The notes: a model not told the origin generated them from the letters alone. Positions 33,654-42,055 are shown, numbered from the stretch's first letter. The stretch: DNA of 64,000 nucleotides from Paenibacillus sp. GP183 (GCF_900104695.1 NZ_FNSW01000002.1:124001-188000), one strand, 5' to 3'. Made by a program: numbers and translations.

Positions 33654-34577
33654 ATGAACCAACTCATTGCTCCCCCTGCTATTGCGGCCTATCAACAAGA
33701 ACTGGCTATGCTGATTCAGCGTCATTCCCCATCGGACGGCACGCACGCTTCAGCTCTGCCTGAGCTTCGTTTCAGGCGCTCATCCCATGTATCGGAGCCG
33801 ATACATACCATTAACATGCCCTCTCTCTGCGTTATCGCACAAGGCTCTAAGACCGCCACATTGGCCGGAGAAAGCTACCGGTACGATCCGGCCACCTATT
33901 TCGTCAGCTCCGTTCATCTGCCGATTATCGGAAAGATTACTGAGGCCACTCCGCAAGTCCCTTACCTGAGTCTTCAATTAGACTTCAACGCAGATATCAT
34001 TCTGGATATCGTCAAGGAGACCAATCAGAAATGGAACGGGAAGACGGAACGCGCCATTTTAGTAAATAAATTCACCCCCCCGCTGCTAGATGCTATACTC
34101 CGGCTTGTCAAACTTTTAGATACGCCTGGGGATATTCCGATCCTTGCGCCACTCATCATCCGTGAGATTCTTTATAGGGTGCTACAAGGCGAGCAGGGAG
34201 AGTTAATTAAGCAATTCGCCTATATCGGCAGCCAGGCCTATCGCATCTCAAAAGCGATTCATCTGATTAACAGTGATTATTCCAAGCCTCTCCTGATTGA
34301 AGAATTGGCGAAGGAAGTAAACATGAGCCCCTCATCCTTGCACAAACACTTCAAAAAGGTAACCACTTTGAGCCCCCTGCAGTATCAGAAGATCCTCCGA
34401 CTACAAGTAGCACGCCGTTTGTTGCTTACGGAATCTTTGGACGCCGCCGATGCCGGATTTCGCGTCGGTTACGAAAGCCCTTCCCAGTTCAGTCGGGAAT
34501 ACGCCCGAATGTTTGGACGTCCGCCGAGTAGCGATGTCAAGCATTTACGTAATCTATTAAATGTACCGGTTATTTAA
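33654..34577 (+). CDS. AraC family transcriptional regulator
   Basis: 307 aa. N-terminal AraC_N-type sensing domain (about 20-190, with INMPSLCVIAQGSKTATLAG) and two helix-turn-helix motifs at the C-terminus (LLIEELAKEVNMSPSSLHKH and AADAGFRVGYESPSQFSREY). This type often regulates a divergent SDR or aldo-keto gene. Start ATG 33654 after GAAAGGAACG. With the SDR gene it forms a two-gene unit between B site 32580 and A site 34654. Confidence 0.92.
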   Translation: MNQLIAPPAIAAYQQELAMLIQRHSPSDGTHASALPELRFRRSSHVSEPIHTINMPSLCVIAQGSKTATLAGESYRYDPATYFVSSVHLPIIGKITEATPQVPYLSLQLDFNADIILDIVKETNQKWNGKTERAILVNKFTPPLLDAILRLVKLLDTPGDIPILAPLIIREILYRVLQGEQGELIKQFAYIGSQAYRISKAIHLINSDYSKPLLIEELAKEVNMSPSSLHKHFKKVTTLSPLQYQKILRLQVARRLLLTESLDAADAGFRVGYESPSQFSREYARMFGRPPSSDVKHLRNLLNVPVI

Positions 34578-34623
34578 AGTCAGTACCACGTTGAAATCAA
34601 AACCAAAAACGAATAATGGCAAA

Positions 34624-34679
34624 TAGGAGAGGACCAATTTTGTCCTCCCCTATTTAACTCTCCTGCCCGTTAGCTTAGC
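34624..34679. repeat. Terminator hairpin plus A site (right end of array)
   Basis: AGGAGAGGAC / GTCCTCCCCT hairpin after the AraC gene, then TTTAACTCTCCTGCCCG / TTAGCTTAGC. No B site follows. Confidence 0.7.
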
Positions 34680-34702
34680 GATGATCAATTAAAACCTGCG
34701 AT

Positions 34703-34822
34703 CACCACAATGTAGGAAGTTTTGTGCGTTTTTCCACGACACAAATCCTCCTACAATAAAAAAGAAAAGCCTGATTTCTCAAGCATTTTACTCTAATGTT
34801 ATGTAGGAACATTTGTGTCGCT
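34703..34822. repeat. Three copies of a TGTAGGA-N3-TTTGTG motif
   Basis: TGTAGGAAGTTTTGTGCG (about 34711) and its inverted partner CGACACAAATCCTCCTACA (about 34735-34753) face each other across 7-8 bases; a third copy TGTAGGAACATTTGTGTCG lies at about 34803. The facing pair has the geometry of a tyrosine-recombinase core site, or of a dimeric operator. Confidence 0.5.
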
Positions 34823-35273
34823 AGACATTTCCGGATTCTTCAATACCAGGAATGCGGCATGAATTCGGCCAAATGACGGTCTCCGGCTGCTGCGATCAGC
34901 CCGAATTTGCGAAAAAGGTCAAACTTCACCCGCTCCGCCTAGGCAAAATGATTGTTCATCCAGTGCCCCTCTCTTTAGGGCGCAGCTACTCCCTTTGTTT
35001 CGACGATATCGGTATTCAAACCGCAGACGTTTTACTTGCAAATCAGGGAACGTTCGTGTGCTCTTGGCGGGATTGGTTCGATTGGCATAAGATTTCTTTG
35101 ACCTCTGAAAACGTCCCAGCCTCAAGCGGCGGTCATGTTGAAGCGGATGCTTCAATATTTGCAATTCATTAACTAACGATAACCCGGTTACCCTCTTAAA
35201 AAAAGACCGCTCTTCCATCCTGCTTTCTTGGCAAGATAAAGGGCGGTTTTTCATTTATTTATACAAAATCATT
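34823..35273. other. Stretch without a supported gene; terminator at right end
   Basis: Overlapping short ORFs exist on both strands but none has a convincing start or family match. A hairpin with ACCGC/GCGGT ends (about 35203-35257) precedes the aldo-keto reductase stop and probably terminates it. Confidence 0.45.
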
Positions 35274-36215
35274 TTATGATGCAAGAATCGTTTCAATACG
35301 GTCGAGAACGTCTTGTTGCAGCTCGATTCCAGAGGCTTTCGTGTTTTCTTCAACCTGCGAGGGACGACTCGCTCCGACGAGCGCGCTGGCCACGTTCGGC
35401 TGGCGCAAAATCCAGGCGAGCGCCAACTGGCCGACGGTAATGTCCAGTTCGCCGGCGATTTTTGCGAGTTGGACGACTTTTTCGATCTTATCCTCGGTGA
35501 TGCCGTTACGTATATTTTCCAGCTTCGCAGCCCGGCTGTCCTGCGGAAAATCCGACGCAGACTTGTATTTGCCCGTCAGCAGGCCTTGCGCCAGCGGCGA
35601 GAATACAACTTGACCGACGCCTTGCTTTTCTCCGAGCGGGATGATCTCTTTTTCGATGTAACGGTTCAACATGTTGTAGACCGGCTGGTTGACGACAATG
35701 CGGTCGAGCAAATATTTATCGGAGACGGCGAGCCCTTCCGCTATTTGCGCTGCTGTCCATTCGCTGACCCCGGCGTACAAAATTTTGCCCTGTGTTACGA
35801 GATCGTCAATCGTGCGAAGCGTCTCTTCCACAGGAGTTGCCGGGTCGTATCTGTGGCAATAGTAAATGTCCACGTAGTCGGTGCCGAGCCGTTTCAAGCT
35901 GGCATGCAGCTGCTCGAATACGTGCTTGCGGGACAATCCGCGATCATTAGGACCATCGCCCATTGGCCAAAATACTTTCGTTGCAAGCACATAAGAATCG
36001 CGGGGATACGGCTTTAACGCTTCCCCTACTACCTTCTCGGCTTCGCCTCTCTCATATACGTTGGCCGTATCGAAGAAATTGATGCCTAGGTCATAAGCTT
36101 TATAAATGGAATTAACCGCGTTTTCTTTTTCGACGTATCCTCCATAGGTCAACCAGCTTCCCAAGCTGATTTCGCTAACCTTCAAGCCGCTTCCGCCCAA
36201 TCTCCGGTATTTCAT
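35274..36215 (-). CDS. Aldo/keto reductase
   Basis: 313 aa, full-length AKR barrel. Catalytic tetrad visible: Asp-Tyr in FDTANVYERGEAE (about 50), Lys in VLATKVFW (about 84) and His in IYYCHRYD (about 120); the NADPH-binding SRPSQVEENTKA lies near the C-terminus. Sequence type is the potassium-channel beta-subunit/YghZ-like group, which reduces aldehydes such as methylglyoxal in several bacteria. Starts ATG 36215 after GAGGAGTGG. Stands alone. Confidence 0.93.
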   Translation of the reverse strand: MKYRRLGGSGLKVSEISLGSWLTYGGYVEKENAVNSIYKAYDLGINFFDTANVYERGEAEKVVGEALKPYPRDSYVLATKVFWPMGDGPNDRGLSRKHVFEQLHASLKRLGTDYVDIYYCHRYDPATPVEETLRTIDDLVTQGKILYAGVSEWTAAQIAEGLAVSDKYLLDRIVVNQPVYNMLNRYIEKEIIPLGEKQGVGQVVFSPLAQGLLTGKYKSASDFPQDSRAAKLENIRNGITEDKIEKVVQLAKIAGELDITVGQLALAWILRQPNVASALVGASRPSQVEENTKASGIELQQDVLDRIETILAS

Positions 36216-36450
36216 GTTACCACTCCTCTATTATTAATATGCCGCTATATCTAGTATCATATCGAAGTTCCCTAAAGCTGAAAAGTACTGAAATATTAGT
36301 TAGATAGTTATATATAGTAAAGTTACCTAAAGTAGGGTAAGCCGACAAATTGACATATATAAAATGTTCACATATCATAACAATAATAATTGAATAGAAA
36401 AAAGTTCGTATAACCTCAAAAATTGGTTTGGGGGCTCTACTAGGGACCGA

Positions 36451-36509
36451 AAAAACCCTAACTACGAACGCAATATTTTCTTCGTATTGCGTTCGTAGTT
36501 AGGGTTTTT
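36451..36509. terminator. 25-bp perfect inverted repeat
   Basis: AAAAACCCTAACTACGAACG continues to a perfect 25-bp stem with a 9-base loop, T-runs on both strands. Much longer than needed for a terminator; lies before an amidohydrolase fragment. Confidence 0.75.
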
Positions 36510-36558
36510 TTATCAATTGAGGAATTTGGAATATTTTACATAGAAAGGGTTTGATAGA

Positions 36559-36705
36559 ATGTCTACACTGCTGATTAATAATGCGAGAAACATCATTACT
36601 ATGGATCCGTCGCGGAATCGTTTTCCCAATGAGTTCGTCCACATTTCAAACGAATTAACGATTCATGGCGTTGTTCTCAAACCACCACCTCAAATCCACT
36701 CATAA
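36559..36705 (+). pseudogene. Amidohydrolase (guanine/8-oxoguanine deaminase-like) N-terminal fragment
   Basis: 48 codons starting MSTLLINNARNIITMDPSRN then RFPNEFVHISN, the typical first strands of the composite domain of metal-dependent amidohydrolases. The family is about 450 aa, so over 90 percent is missing. RBS AGAAAGGG is retained. The 3' end joins unrelated sequence beside the GGDEF gene. Confidence 0.7.
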
Positions 36706-36706
36706 A

Positions 36707-37810
36707 TCAAGATGCAAATCGGACACACTTATTTTTCCCCGTTGTTTTCGCTTGGTACATTGCTATGTCTGCCTGTTTAATTAACACATCATGCGTGATA
36801 CCCTTACCTTCTAATTTGCTGTATCCAATGCTAACAGTAACTATCGTTTCCTTTTCAATCCTAAAACGAATGCGCTCAGTCAGTTGCTTCATATCTATGC
36901 TCGGATCGGAAATCATAGCTACGATCTCTTCCCCTCCATAGCGCCCCGCCAAGCCTATTCCACCGACTTCCTCTTTAACAATAGTCGCCACCTGCTTTAA
37001 AACATCGTCACCAGCTTTGTGGCCCTTCGTATCGTTCAATCGCTTAAAATTATCGATGTCGGAGAAGATTATGGACGGTTTCTGATCGGTACGTATGGAT
37101 TTTTCAACGGATAAATAAAAATGACGACGATTATATAGCCCTGTAAGTGCATCCGTGATGGAAGAAATATAAGACATTTGCATGACCTCGATTACACGTT
37201 CAAGCAAAAGGAAAAAGAGAATGGAATAGGATAAAGCAGGCAATGCCTTCTCTAAAAACGTTTCCCAATTAGCTGCTTGGTGCATGAAATGCTCATTCCA
37301 TACTTGAATGACATCAGTTAAGAGAAAGGATCCTAGCGCCCAGCGGAATTTAAAATCGTTACCTACTTTTCCACCCAACGCAAGCAAACTGCCAATAATA
37401 AAAATCAAGATAAATGCTCTCCCTATCCAAACATTAGCAATTTCAGCTCCGCAAGAGGCTGCGCATAAGCCATAGAAGATCCAATGAGTACGTTTCTGCG
37501 TTACATGGTACAATTGGTAAAAGCCAAGTATTAGAAGTATAAGCGCACAATTACCTAAACAGGTTATTGCGTTTTCTATTCTTATTACTTTGATGAAGTG
37601 CCCAGGTTTGGGGCCTAAAGAAAGCCATATCGCACATCCGCGGTCTAGAAGGGTCATTGTTAGTGCTATCGTAAGTGTGAGGTAAGACTTTTTCCTCCTG
37701 CGTTTATACAGGTGAAGGGTTATTAACCACATCAGAATGAAAATGGGCAGCAATATCAAAGAAGATATGATGGTTCCTTGCTGACCGGAGAACAGTTCAA
37801 GAAATTTCAA
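36707..37810 (-). CDS. Membrane-bound diguanylate cyclase (GGDEF)
   Basis: 367 aa. Six or so membrane segments (residues 10-205) then a GGDEF domain with ALTGLYNRRHFY (about 228), FSDIDNFKRLND and active site YGGEEIVAM (GGEEF-type variant GGEEI, about 305). It should make c-di-GMP, although the last residue of the signature is Ile instead of Phe. No RxxD inhibitory site is obvious. Start is TTG 37810 with AAGGGTGATG upstream. Confidence 0.9.
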   Translation of the reverse strand: MKFLELFSGQQGTIISSLILLPIFILMWLITLHLYKRRRKKSYLTLTIALTMTLLDRGCAIWLSLGPKPGHFIKVIRIENAITCLGNCALILLILGFYQLYHVTQKRTHWIFYGLCAASCGAEIANVWIGRAFILIFIIGSLLALGGKVGNDFKFRWALGSFLLTDVIQVWNEHFMHQAANWETFLEKALPALSYSILFFLLLERVIEVMQMSYISSITDALTGLYNRRHFYLSVEKSIRTDQKPSIIFSDIDNFKRLNDTKGHKAGDDVLKQVATIVKEEVGGIGLAGRYGGEEIVAMISDPSIDMKQLTERIRFRIEKETIVTVSIGYSKLEGKGITHDVLIKQADIAMYQAKTTGKNKCVRFAS

Positions 37811-38160
37811 TTACATCACCCTTCCTCTACAACTATGAACATTAATTGCTCAAATTCTCCTTTAGCGCTGCAACAAAGACATTGGTTTTTATTTCTTGTT
37901 CTCCATCGAAAAGTGGACAAATTACTCTCTTAAGATAAAACTTTTCATATTAACCCCGCTTCACGAAATAGAACATAAAAAGGGGCACACCATATAATGG
38001 CGTGCCCTTGAGTCATTCTCCCGAGGCATCTTGATTACAGTAATTATAATGCAAATTTTATACAGATGGCAATAGTGACTAATATCTCATTGATCACCTA
38101 TTCGTTATAATGAAGGAATTCACTTCTATGTGTAGAATCACTATTTATCGGAGGTGCATT
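37811..38160. other. Intergenic region with terminator
   Basis: Hairpin GGGGCAC...GTGCCC at 37983-38010. Promoter for the following small genes is probably around 38085-38120. Nothing else seen. Confidence 0.5.
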
Positions 38161-38337
38161 ATGTTAGAAAAATATCCTTTGCGGGAAGAATTGGGTAAAA
38201 CAATGTTTGTGTTTGAGAAATTTGGAAAGTATTATGGCCATATTATCAAAAACAGGACAGATAAGGCACCAGCTTTATTTTTATTCGAAACTACTAAGTT
38301 AAAAGCTGAATATCCTCCTTCTGTTGAGGAGGTGTGA
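38161..38337 (+). CDS. Small hypothetical protein, 58 aa
   Basis: ATG 38161 follows CGGAGGTGC. Sequence MLEKYPLREELGKTMFVFEK is soluble and mixed charge; no known family. Its stop is one base before the next start, so the two form a pair. Confidence 0.65.
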   Translation: MLEKYPLREELGKTMFVFEKFGKYYGHIIKNRTDKAPALFLFETTKLKAEYPPSVEEV

Positions 38338-38338
38338 T

Positions 38339-38536
38339 ATGTACAAAAGCGGATTCGTTATAAAAACAACTGCTGATTTCGATAATGCAATAATGTTTGG
38401 GCTTAAAACTGAAGTCTGGCAAAACGGAGAAATCATTGATTACGCGGGTGTTATTGAATCTCATACAAATGACTCCGTTACGTTTATGAATGAGTCAAAA
38501 TATTTAAAAGCCACTTGCGAATTCAGAGTTCGCTAA
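38339..38536 (+). CDS. Small hypothetical protein, 65 aa
   Basis: ATG 38339 preceded by GAGGAGGTG. Predicted beta-rich (SGFVIKTTADFDNAIMFGLK and SVTFMNESKYLKATCEFRV). Translationally coupled to the 58-aa gene. Hairpin AGCCACTTGCGAA / TTCGCTAAGTGGCT at 38511-38546 overlaps its end and can terminate transcription. Family unknown. Confidence 0.65.
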   Translation: MYKSGFVIKTTADFDNAIMFGLKTEVWQNGEIIDYAGVIESHTNDSVTFMNESKYLKATCEFRVR

Positions 38537-38585
38537 GTGGCTTCGTTTGTAGGCAGCCGCTCTTAATTGCTAAAAAGAATTTATT

Positions 38586-39260
38586 TCATTGGACCCATTC
38601 TTTAATCAACTCTTCTCCGTTATTTCTTACATTCCCGACTGCTTTTGAAACCGGATATGCTTTCATTTCTTCAGTTGGGTAGGGTACAAGTAAGTGACGA
38701 ACCATTTCAGGTTCTGTCATCCCCGGATCAAGCCATAATTCTTCATCTTCTTTCTTTAGTAAAACGGGCATTCTATCATGGATTTCAGCCATAAGTTCGT
38801 TAGGTGTAGTCGTTATAATTGAGCATGAATTAATTATGTTTCCTTCCGGATCTCTCCAGGACTCATATAACCCTGCCATGCTAAAAAAATCCTCATTCTT
38901 AAGTAATATCCTCATAGGCTGCTTATCTGCTCCGATCTTCTTCCATTCAAAAAATGAACTGGTCGGTATCAAACATCGTTTACGCTTTATTGCATTTCTA
39001 AAAGCTGGTTTCTCAGCTACAGTTTCAGCTCGGGCGTTAATTGTTGTATAAGCTATTTTAGGGTTCTTCGCCCAGGTAGGAATAAGGCCCCATTTGAACT
39101 GATCCAATTTAGTTATTTCACCGTCAATCATGATGGCCGGTATCATTTGAGTCGGAGCGACATTATAATTGGGTCGGTTAAAAGGTGAGATAATTTCATC
39201 AATATCGTAACGAGTGATCAGTTCATCCATTGTAGCTACAATCGTAAATCTACCACACAT
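38586..39260 (-). CDS. SOS response-associated peptidase (SRAP/HMCES, YedK type)
   Basis: 224 aa. Met-Cys-Gly-Arg-Phe start gives catalytic Cys2 after Met removal; YNVAPTQMIPAIM, TTINARAETVAEKPAF (active-site Asn and Glu) and HDRMPVLL (His) follow. The protein crosslinks to abasic sites in single-stranded DNA. RBS AGGAGGGG. It is adjacent and divergent to an ATP-dependent DNA ligase, fitting a repair context. Confidence 0.95.
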   Translation of the reverse strand: MCGRFTIVATMDELITRYDIDEIISPFNRPNYNVAPTQMIPAIMIDGEITKLDQFKWGLIPTWAKNPKIAYTTINARAETVAEKPAFRNAIKRKRCLIPTSSFFEWKKIGADKQPMRILLKNEDFFSMAGLYESWRDPEGNIINSCSIITTTPNELMAEIHDRMPVLLKKEDEELWLDPGMTEPEMVRHLLVPYPTEEMKAYPVSKAVGNVRNNGEELIKEWVQ

Positions 39261-39377
39261 ATAGATCCCCTCCTACTGGGATTATACCATTTTCCTTACT
39301 ATTACCATGTAATCTCCTTTAATTACCACTCCTCTAAACTATCGCCTATTGATAAAATTAATTTAGGTGATGCTTCT

Positions 39378-40238
39378 ATGTTTATTCCTCCAATGCTCCT
39401 CGAGAAGAGCGATGAACCATTTAACGATCCTGCATTTTTATTCGAACCTAAGATAGACGGCCATAGATTGATAATGACGTACAAGAATGGTGAAACAAGG
39501 TTATTCACAAGACACAACAATGAATGTACCCGGCAATATCCGGAGCTCTGGAATCCTGCAGTCTCAGGCGATAATTTCATACTGGATGGGGAAGTCTGCA
39601 GCATTGACCCAAATACTGGAGCAATCGATTTTGAAAGAGTCATGGAGAGATTCCAGCTATCCAAGCAAACAAAAATAAAAGCCGCGGTAAAGAATAGGCC
39701 TGTGCATTATATTGTTTTTGATGTTTTGAGACATAACGACCGGGATCTGCGTCGAATGCCATTGATAAAGCGGAAATCTATACTGGAATCCATAATAAAG
39801 CCGAATCCATACATCAGCATTATCCCTGCTACTGAGAACAATGGAACCGACCTTTACAACACTATTTGTACTAACAAAATGGAAGGCATTGTCGCCAAGA
39901 GAAAGGACAGTCTTTACGTCAGTAAGCGCAGCTCCGATTGGCTGAAGATAGTAAGGTATGAATATGCTGAAGTATTTATCTCGGGGTACCGTAAGAATGA
40001 TTTCGGTTGGATTGGACAAGTAGAGGAAAACGGTACAAAGCGGACGGCTGGCATCATTGAGCTCGGCGTACCTCCCAAACATAAAAAGGCATTCTACGGG
40101 ATCGCCAAACAGCTCATAACCGGAGAAGATAAGCACTTTGTTTATTTGGAGCCCGTATTAAAAGCCAGGATTAAATTCCGGAACTGGACCCGCAACAATA
40201 TGCTGAGAACTCCATCATTCGTTGAATTTGTTTTATAA
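39378..40238 (+). CDS. ATP-dependent DNA ligase
   Basis: 286 aa. Adenylation motif I FEPKIDGHRLI with nucleophile Lys about residue 25, motif III LDGEVCSI, motif IV EGIVAKRKDS and motif V DWLKIVRYE, then an OB-fold domain (about 195-286). Minimal ligase of the LigC/LigD-ligase or phage type without extra domains. Seals nicks with ATP; may serve end joining or repair. Start ATG 39378 after TAGGTGATG. Confidence 0.92.
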   Translation: MFIPPMLLEKSDEPFNDPAFLFEPKIDGHRLIMTYKNGETRLFTRHNNECTRQYPELWNPAVSGDNFILDGEVCSIDPNTGAIDFERVMERFQLSKQTKIKAAVKNRPVHYIVFDVLRHNDRDLRRMPLIKRKSILESIIKPNPYISIIPATENNGTDLYNTICTNKMEGIVAKRKDSLYVSKRSSDWLKIVRYEYAEVFISGYRKNDFGWIGQVEENGTKRTAGIIELGVPPKHKKAFYGIAKQLITGEDKHFVYLEPVLKARIKFRNWTRNNMLRTPSFVEFVL

Positions 40239-40251
40239 ATCAACAACATAC

Positions 40252-40297
40252 AATAGACTGTTATCACTCAGAGAATGGCGAGTGATAACAGTCTATT
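40252..40297. terminator. Bidirectional terminator
   Basis: 18-bp perfect stem AATAGACTGTTATCACTC with a short loop, between convergent ligase and SASP genes. Confidence 0.85.
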
Positions 40298-40311
40298 TGT
40301 CTTTATTTAAA

Positions 40312-40530
40312 TTACCGGGTTAAGCCACTCAATTGCTGCTCTGCAATCTGTACCATTCTTCTTACCATATGGCCACCAATAGCTCCTGTATCTCTTGTAG
40401 TCATATATCCGTAGTAACCATCTTGAGGAATCGCAATGCCCAACCCCTGAGCGACTTCATACTTTAATTGCTCTAATCCTTGTCGCGCTTGCGGGACTAC
40501 CAGAATGTTGTTGTTAGATCGGTTAGCCAA
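40312..40530 (-). CDS. Alpha/beta-type small acid-soluble spore protein
   Basis: 72 aa. Contains LEQLKYEVAQGLGIAIPQDG with the GPR germination-protease cleavage region, and GAIGGHMVRRMVQIAE, the DNA-binding helix 2 signature. It coats spore DNA and protects it against UV. Start taken at TTG 40530 (MANRSNNN) after AAGGAGTG; the GTG three codons earlier sits inside the ribosome binding site. Its presence marks a spore former. Confidence 0.93.
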   Translation of the reverse strand: MANRSNNNILVVPQARQGLEQLKYEVAQGLGIAIPQDGYYGYMTTRDTGAIGGHMVRRMVQIAEQQLSGLTR

Positions 40531-40703
40531 GAAAATCACTCCTTAAGTGAGATTAATGGGTAGTATGAGAAGTGTTTTACTTATTTATCCATGAATGCAA
40601 AAGAAAAAAAGTTATATTCCAAAAATTTCACTTGCATACTCCATACCTTTTCGTTATATAATACAAAATACGAATATATGTTCTTATTTTTGGGGTGATG
40701 AAT

Positions 40704-41075
40704 TTGAGTACAATTCCAAGGATTGAAACCGAAGAAGATTTTCAAGTTATCAAAGACTATACGCTGCTGCCCATTTTGCTGGATATGCTAGCCAGAGATA
40801 TCGCTGAATTGCAAATCAATCAGGACAAGATTGTATACAGTCATGTTATTTTTTACCTTAAAGAAGTTGAGAAATTGATATTTATAGAAATGCAAATTGC
40901 CAGGAACATGATGAAAAAGCTTGACATTAAAATATTGAGCACAGACATGAATGCAAAGGGTATTGAAGTAGAATACAAGGTCCGCGGCTATTTCCATCGT
41001 TTCTGTATGCTTAGGAGTTTGGTAAAGGCAGAACTGATGACTATGCTTATGAATTTAGGGGGGCGTTTGTGGTGA
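40704..41075 (+). CDS. Hypothetical protein upstream of YolD-like gene
   Basis: About 124 aa, helical, no motif recognised (LLPILLDMLARDIAELQIN, then FIEMQIARNMMKKLDIKIL). Overlaps the YolD-like gene by 7 bp, so the two are coupled; equivalent pairs occur in Bacillus/Paenibacillus prophage and UV-resistance loci. Start likely TTG 40704 with GGGGTGATG; GTG 40695 also possible. Confidence 0.7.
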   Translation: MSTIPRIETEEDFQVIKDYTLLPILLDMLARDIAELQINQDKIVYSHVIFYLKEVEKLIFIEMQIARNMMKKLDIKILSTDMNAKGIEVEYKVRGYFHRFCMLRSLVKAELMTMLMNLGGRLW

Positions 41076-41476
41076 GCAGCTTTGATGGATTAGGAGGTCG
41101 TTACACATTGGAAAAAAAACTCGACGGTCTGTGGAAATACTCACGGTTCTCCATTCCCCTGCATGCAGAACAAAGCCGAAGGTTGGAGATTCAGTCCAAG
41201 CGCCTGGAGCGACCGGTTCTAGACGATCAAGAAGTTGAGATCATTAGCACTGTTCTTTTTCAATCTCACCGATACCAAAAAGAGGTCAGGTTAACTCTAT
41301 ACACTGAGTACGATTCACGAAGCGTGACCGGCATTGTGACATGCTGCCAGCGTGACAGCTTCCGTCTGGATAACGAAGATCCCTATACAGGCGAAGCTGA
41401 TTGGGAGTGGATTATGTTTGGTGATGTGATTAAAGCGCAGTTGTCCCAGGAGTGGGATCGAGGCTTAAATGTTTGA
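41069..41476 (+). CDS. YolD-like family protein
   Basis: 135 aa. Residues 12-45 (KLDGLWKYSRFSIPLHAEQS) match the conserved N-terminus of YolD-like proteins, which are often encoded beside the Y-family polymerase UvrX. The rest (ITGIVTCCQRDSFRLDNEDP-like strand pattern) is also typical. No uvrX is present here. GTG start with GGGGGG seven bases upstream. Confidence 0.8.
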   Translation: MVSSFDGLGGRYTLEKKLDGLWKYSRFSIPLHAEQSRRLEIQSKRLERPVLDDQEVEIISTVLFQSHRYQKEVRLTLYTEYDSRSVTGIVTCCQRDSFRLDNEDPYTGEADWEWIMFGDVIKAQLSQEWDRGLNV

Positions 41477-41785
41477 TCCTTAGTCACGAAAAAACCTGAT
41501 GGATACTTTCTCCTTCAGATTTTACCAGCGATTCCGGAATAAATATTATAGATAGAAAATGAACTTTACTCTCATTCACAAAAAAAAGACAAGCAAATCC
41601 ATTACCGTAAGTCTTATTCTATTACAAATATATGATTACAAATCATGTTAATATGGAATATGGGTATAAAAACACAATTTACTAGTGAATACTATATTTG
41701 GAGATAATTTTGCGTCCGGACGCAATAGATCTACGTTTATTACTTATAGATATAGGCTTATTATTATATAATGAGAGGAGTGAAT
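41477..41785. other. Intergenic region with a 16-bp palindrome
   Basis: No gene. TTGCGTCCGGACGCAA at 41710-41725 is a perfect palindrome likely to be an operator for the gene starting at 41786. AT-rich promoter-like sequence surrounds it. Confidence 0.6.
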
Positions 41786-42055
41786 ATGGTAACGATGCAA
41801 CTTAATATACATATTAATAAGCAAAACCAGATAATCAACTTAGGACAACCTCTTGAAGTGGAATTGAAAGATGGTCAGATTATACAAGGATCTTTCTATG
41901 GAAAGCGGGAAATGACAAACAAAGAACTTGAAATGGTTATTATACAAAAAGTTTCGGATGAACAAGATAAAGTACATTACTTTAAAGAATCGATTATTTC
42001 AGAAGTACGTTTCCTCGGCCCACACGGCAAGCCTAACTTATATCGAATCAAGTGA
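41786..42055 (+). CDS. Small hypothetical protein; stop supplied by IS605 copy 3
   Basis: 89 aa, beta-rich (NLGQPLEVELKDGQIIQGSF resembles a small Sm/SH3-like barrel). ATG 41786 follows GAGAGGAGTG. The native end reads CGA ATC AAA TAA; after insertion it reads CGA ATC AAG TGA, so the element recreates Lys plus stop and the protein is unchanged. Function unknown. Confidence 0.7.
   Translation: MVTMQLNIHINKQNQIINLGQPLEVELKDGQIIQGSFYGKREMTNKELEMVIIQKVSDEQDKVHYFKESIISEVRFLGPHGKPNLYRIK

Larger units (their letters stand above)
26240..34680 (-). other. Cassette-like gene array bounded by hairpin repeats
   Basis: Nine gene units, nearly all transcribed leftward, are separated by a recurring module read on the plus strand as A site (TTNAACTAT, CTGCCCG, TTAGTTNAA), a GC hairpin with T-run, and B site (TTGAGCTATCG, TTCTCCG, TTAGCTCAA). 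Sites: 26298, 26663, 27714+27736, 28338, 28868+28929, 30119+30177, 30390+30457, 31322+31366, 32580, 34654. Contents (GNAT, NUDIX, HIT, methyltransferase, antitoxin, hydrolase) resemble integron cassettes. No integrase is seen here. Confidence 0.7.

Noticed and set aside
26240-34680. Canonical integron with attC sites
   Set aside because: No IntI gene or attI is visible and the repeats lack the inverted R''/R' arrangement; GTTAGC(T) deviates from GTTRRRY. Described as cassette-like only.
34852-35172. Plus-strand ORF of 106 aa and its minus-strand counterpart
   Set aside because: Both strands are open over the same stretch, no RBS, no family resemblance.
41480-41530. Fifth copy of the leader RNA
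   Set aside because: The minus strand has a GGAGAAAGTATCCATCAGG-T-run resemblance, but no matching 5' strand or inner hairpin was found.
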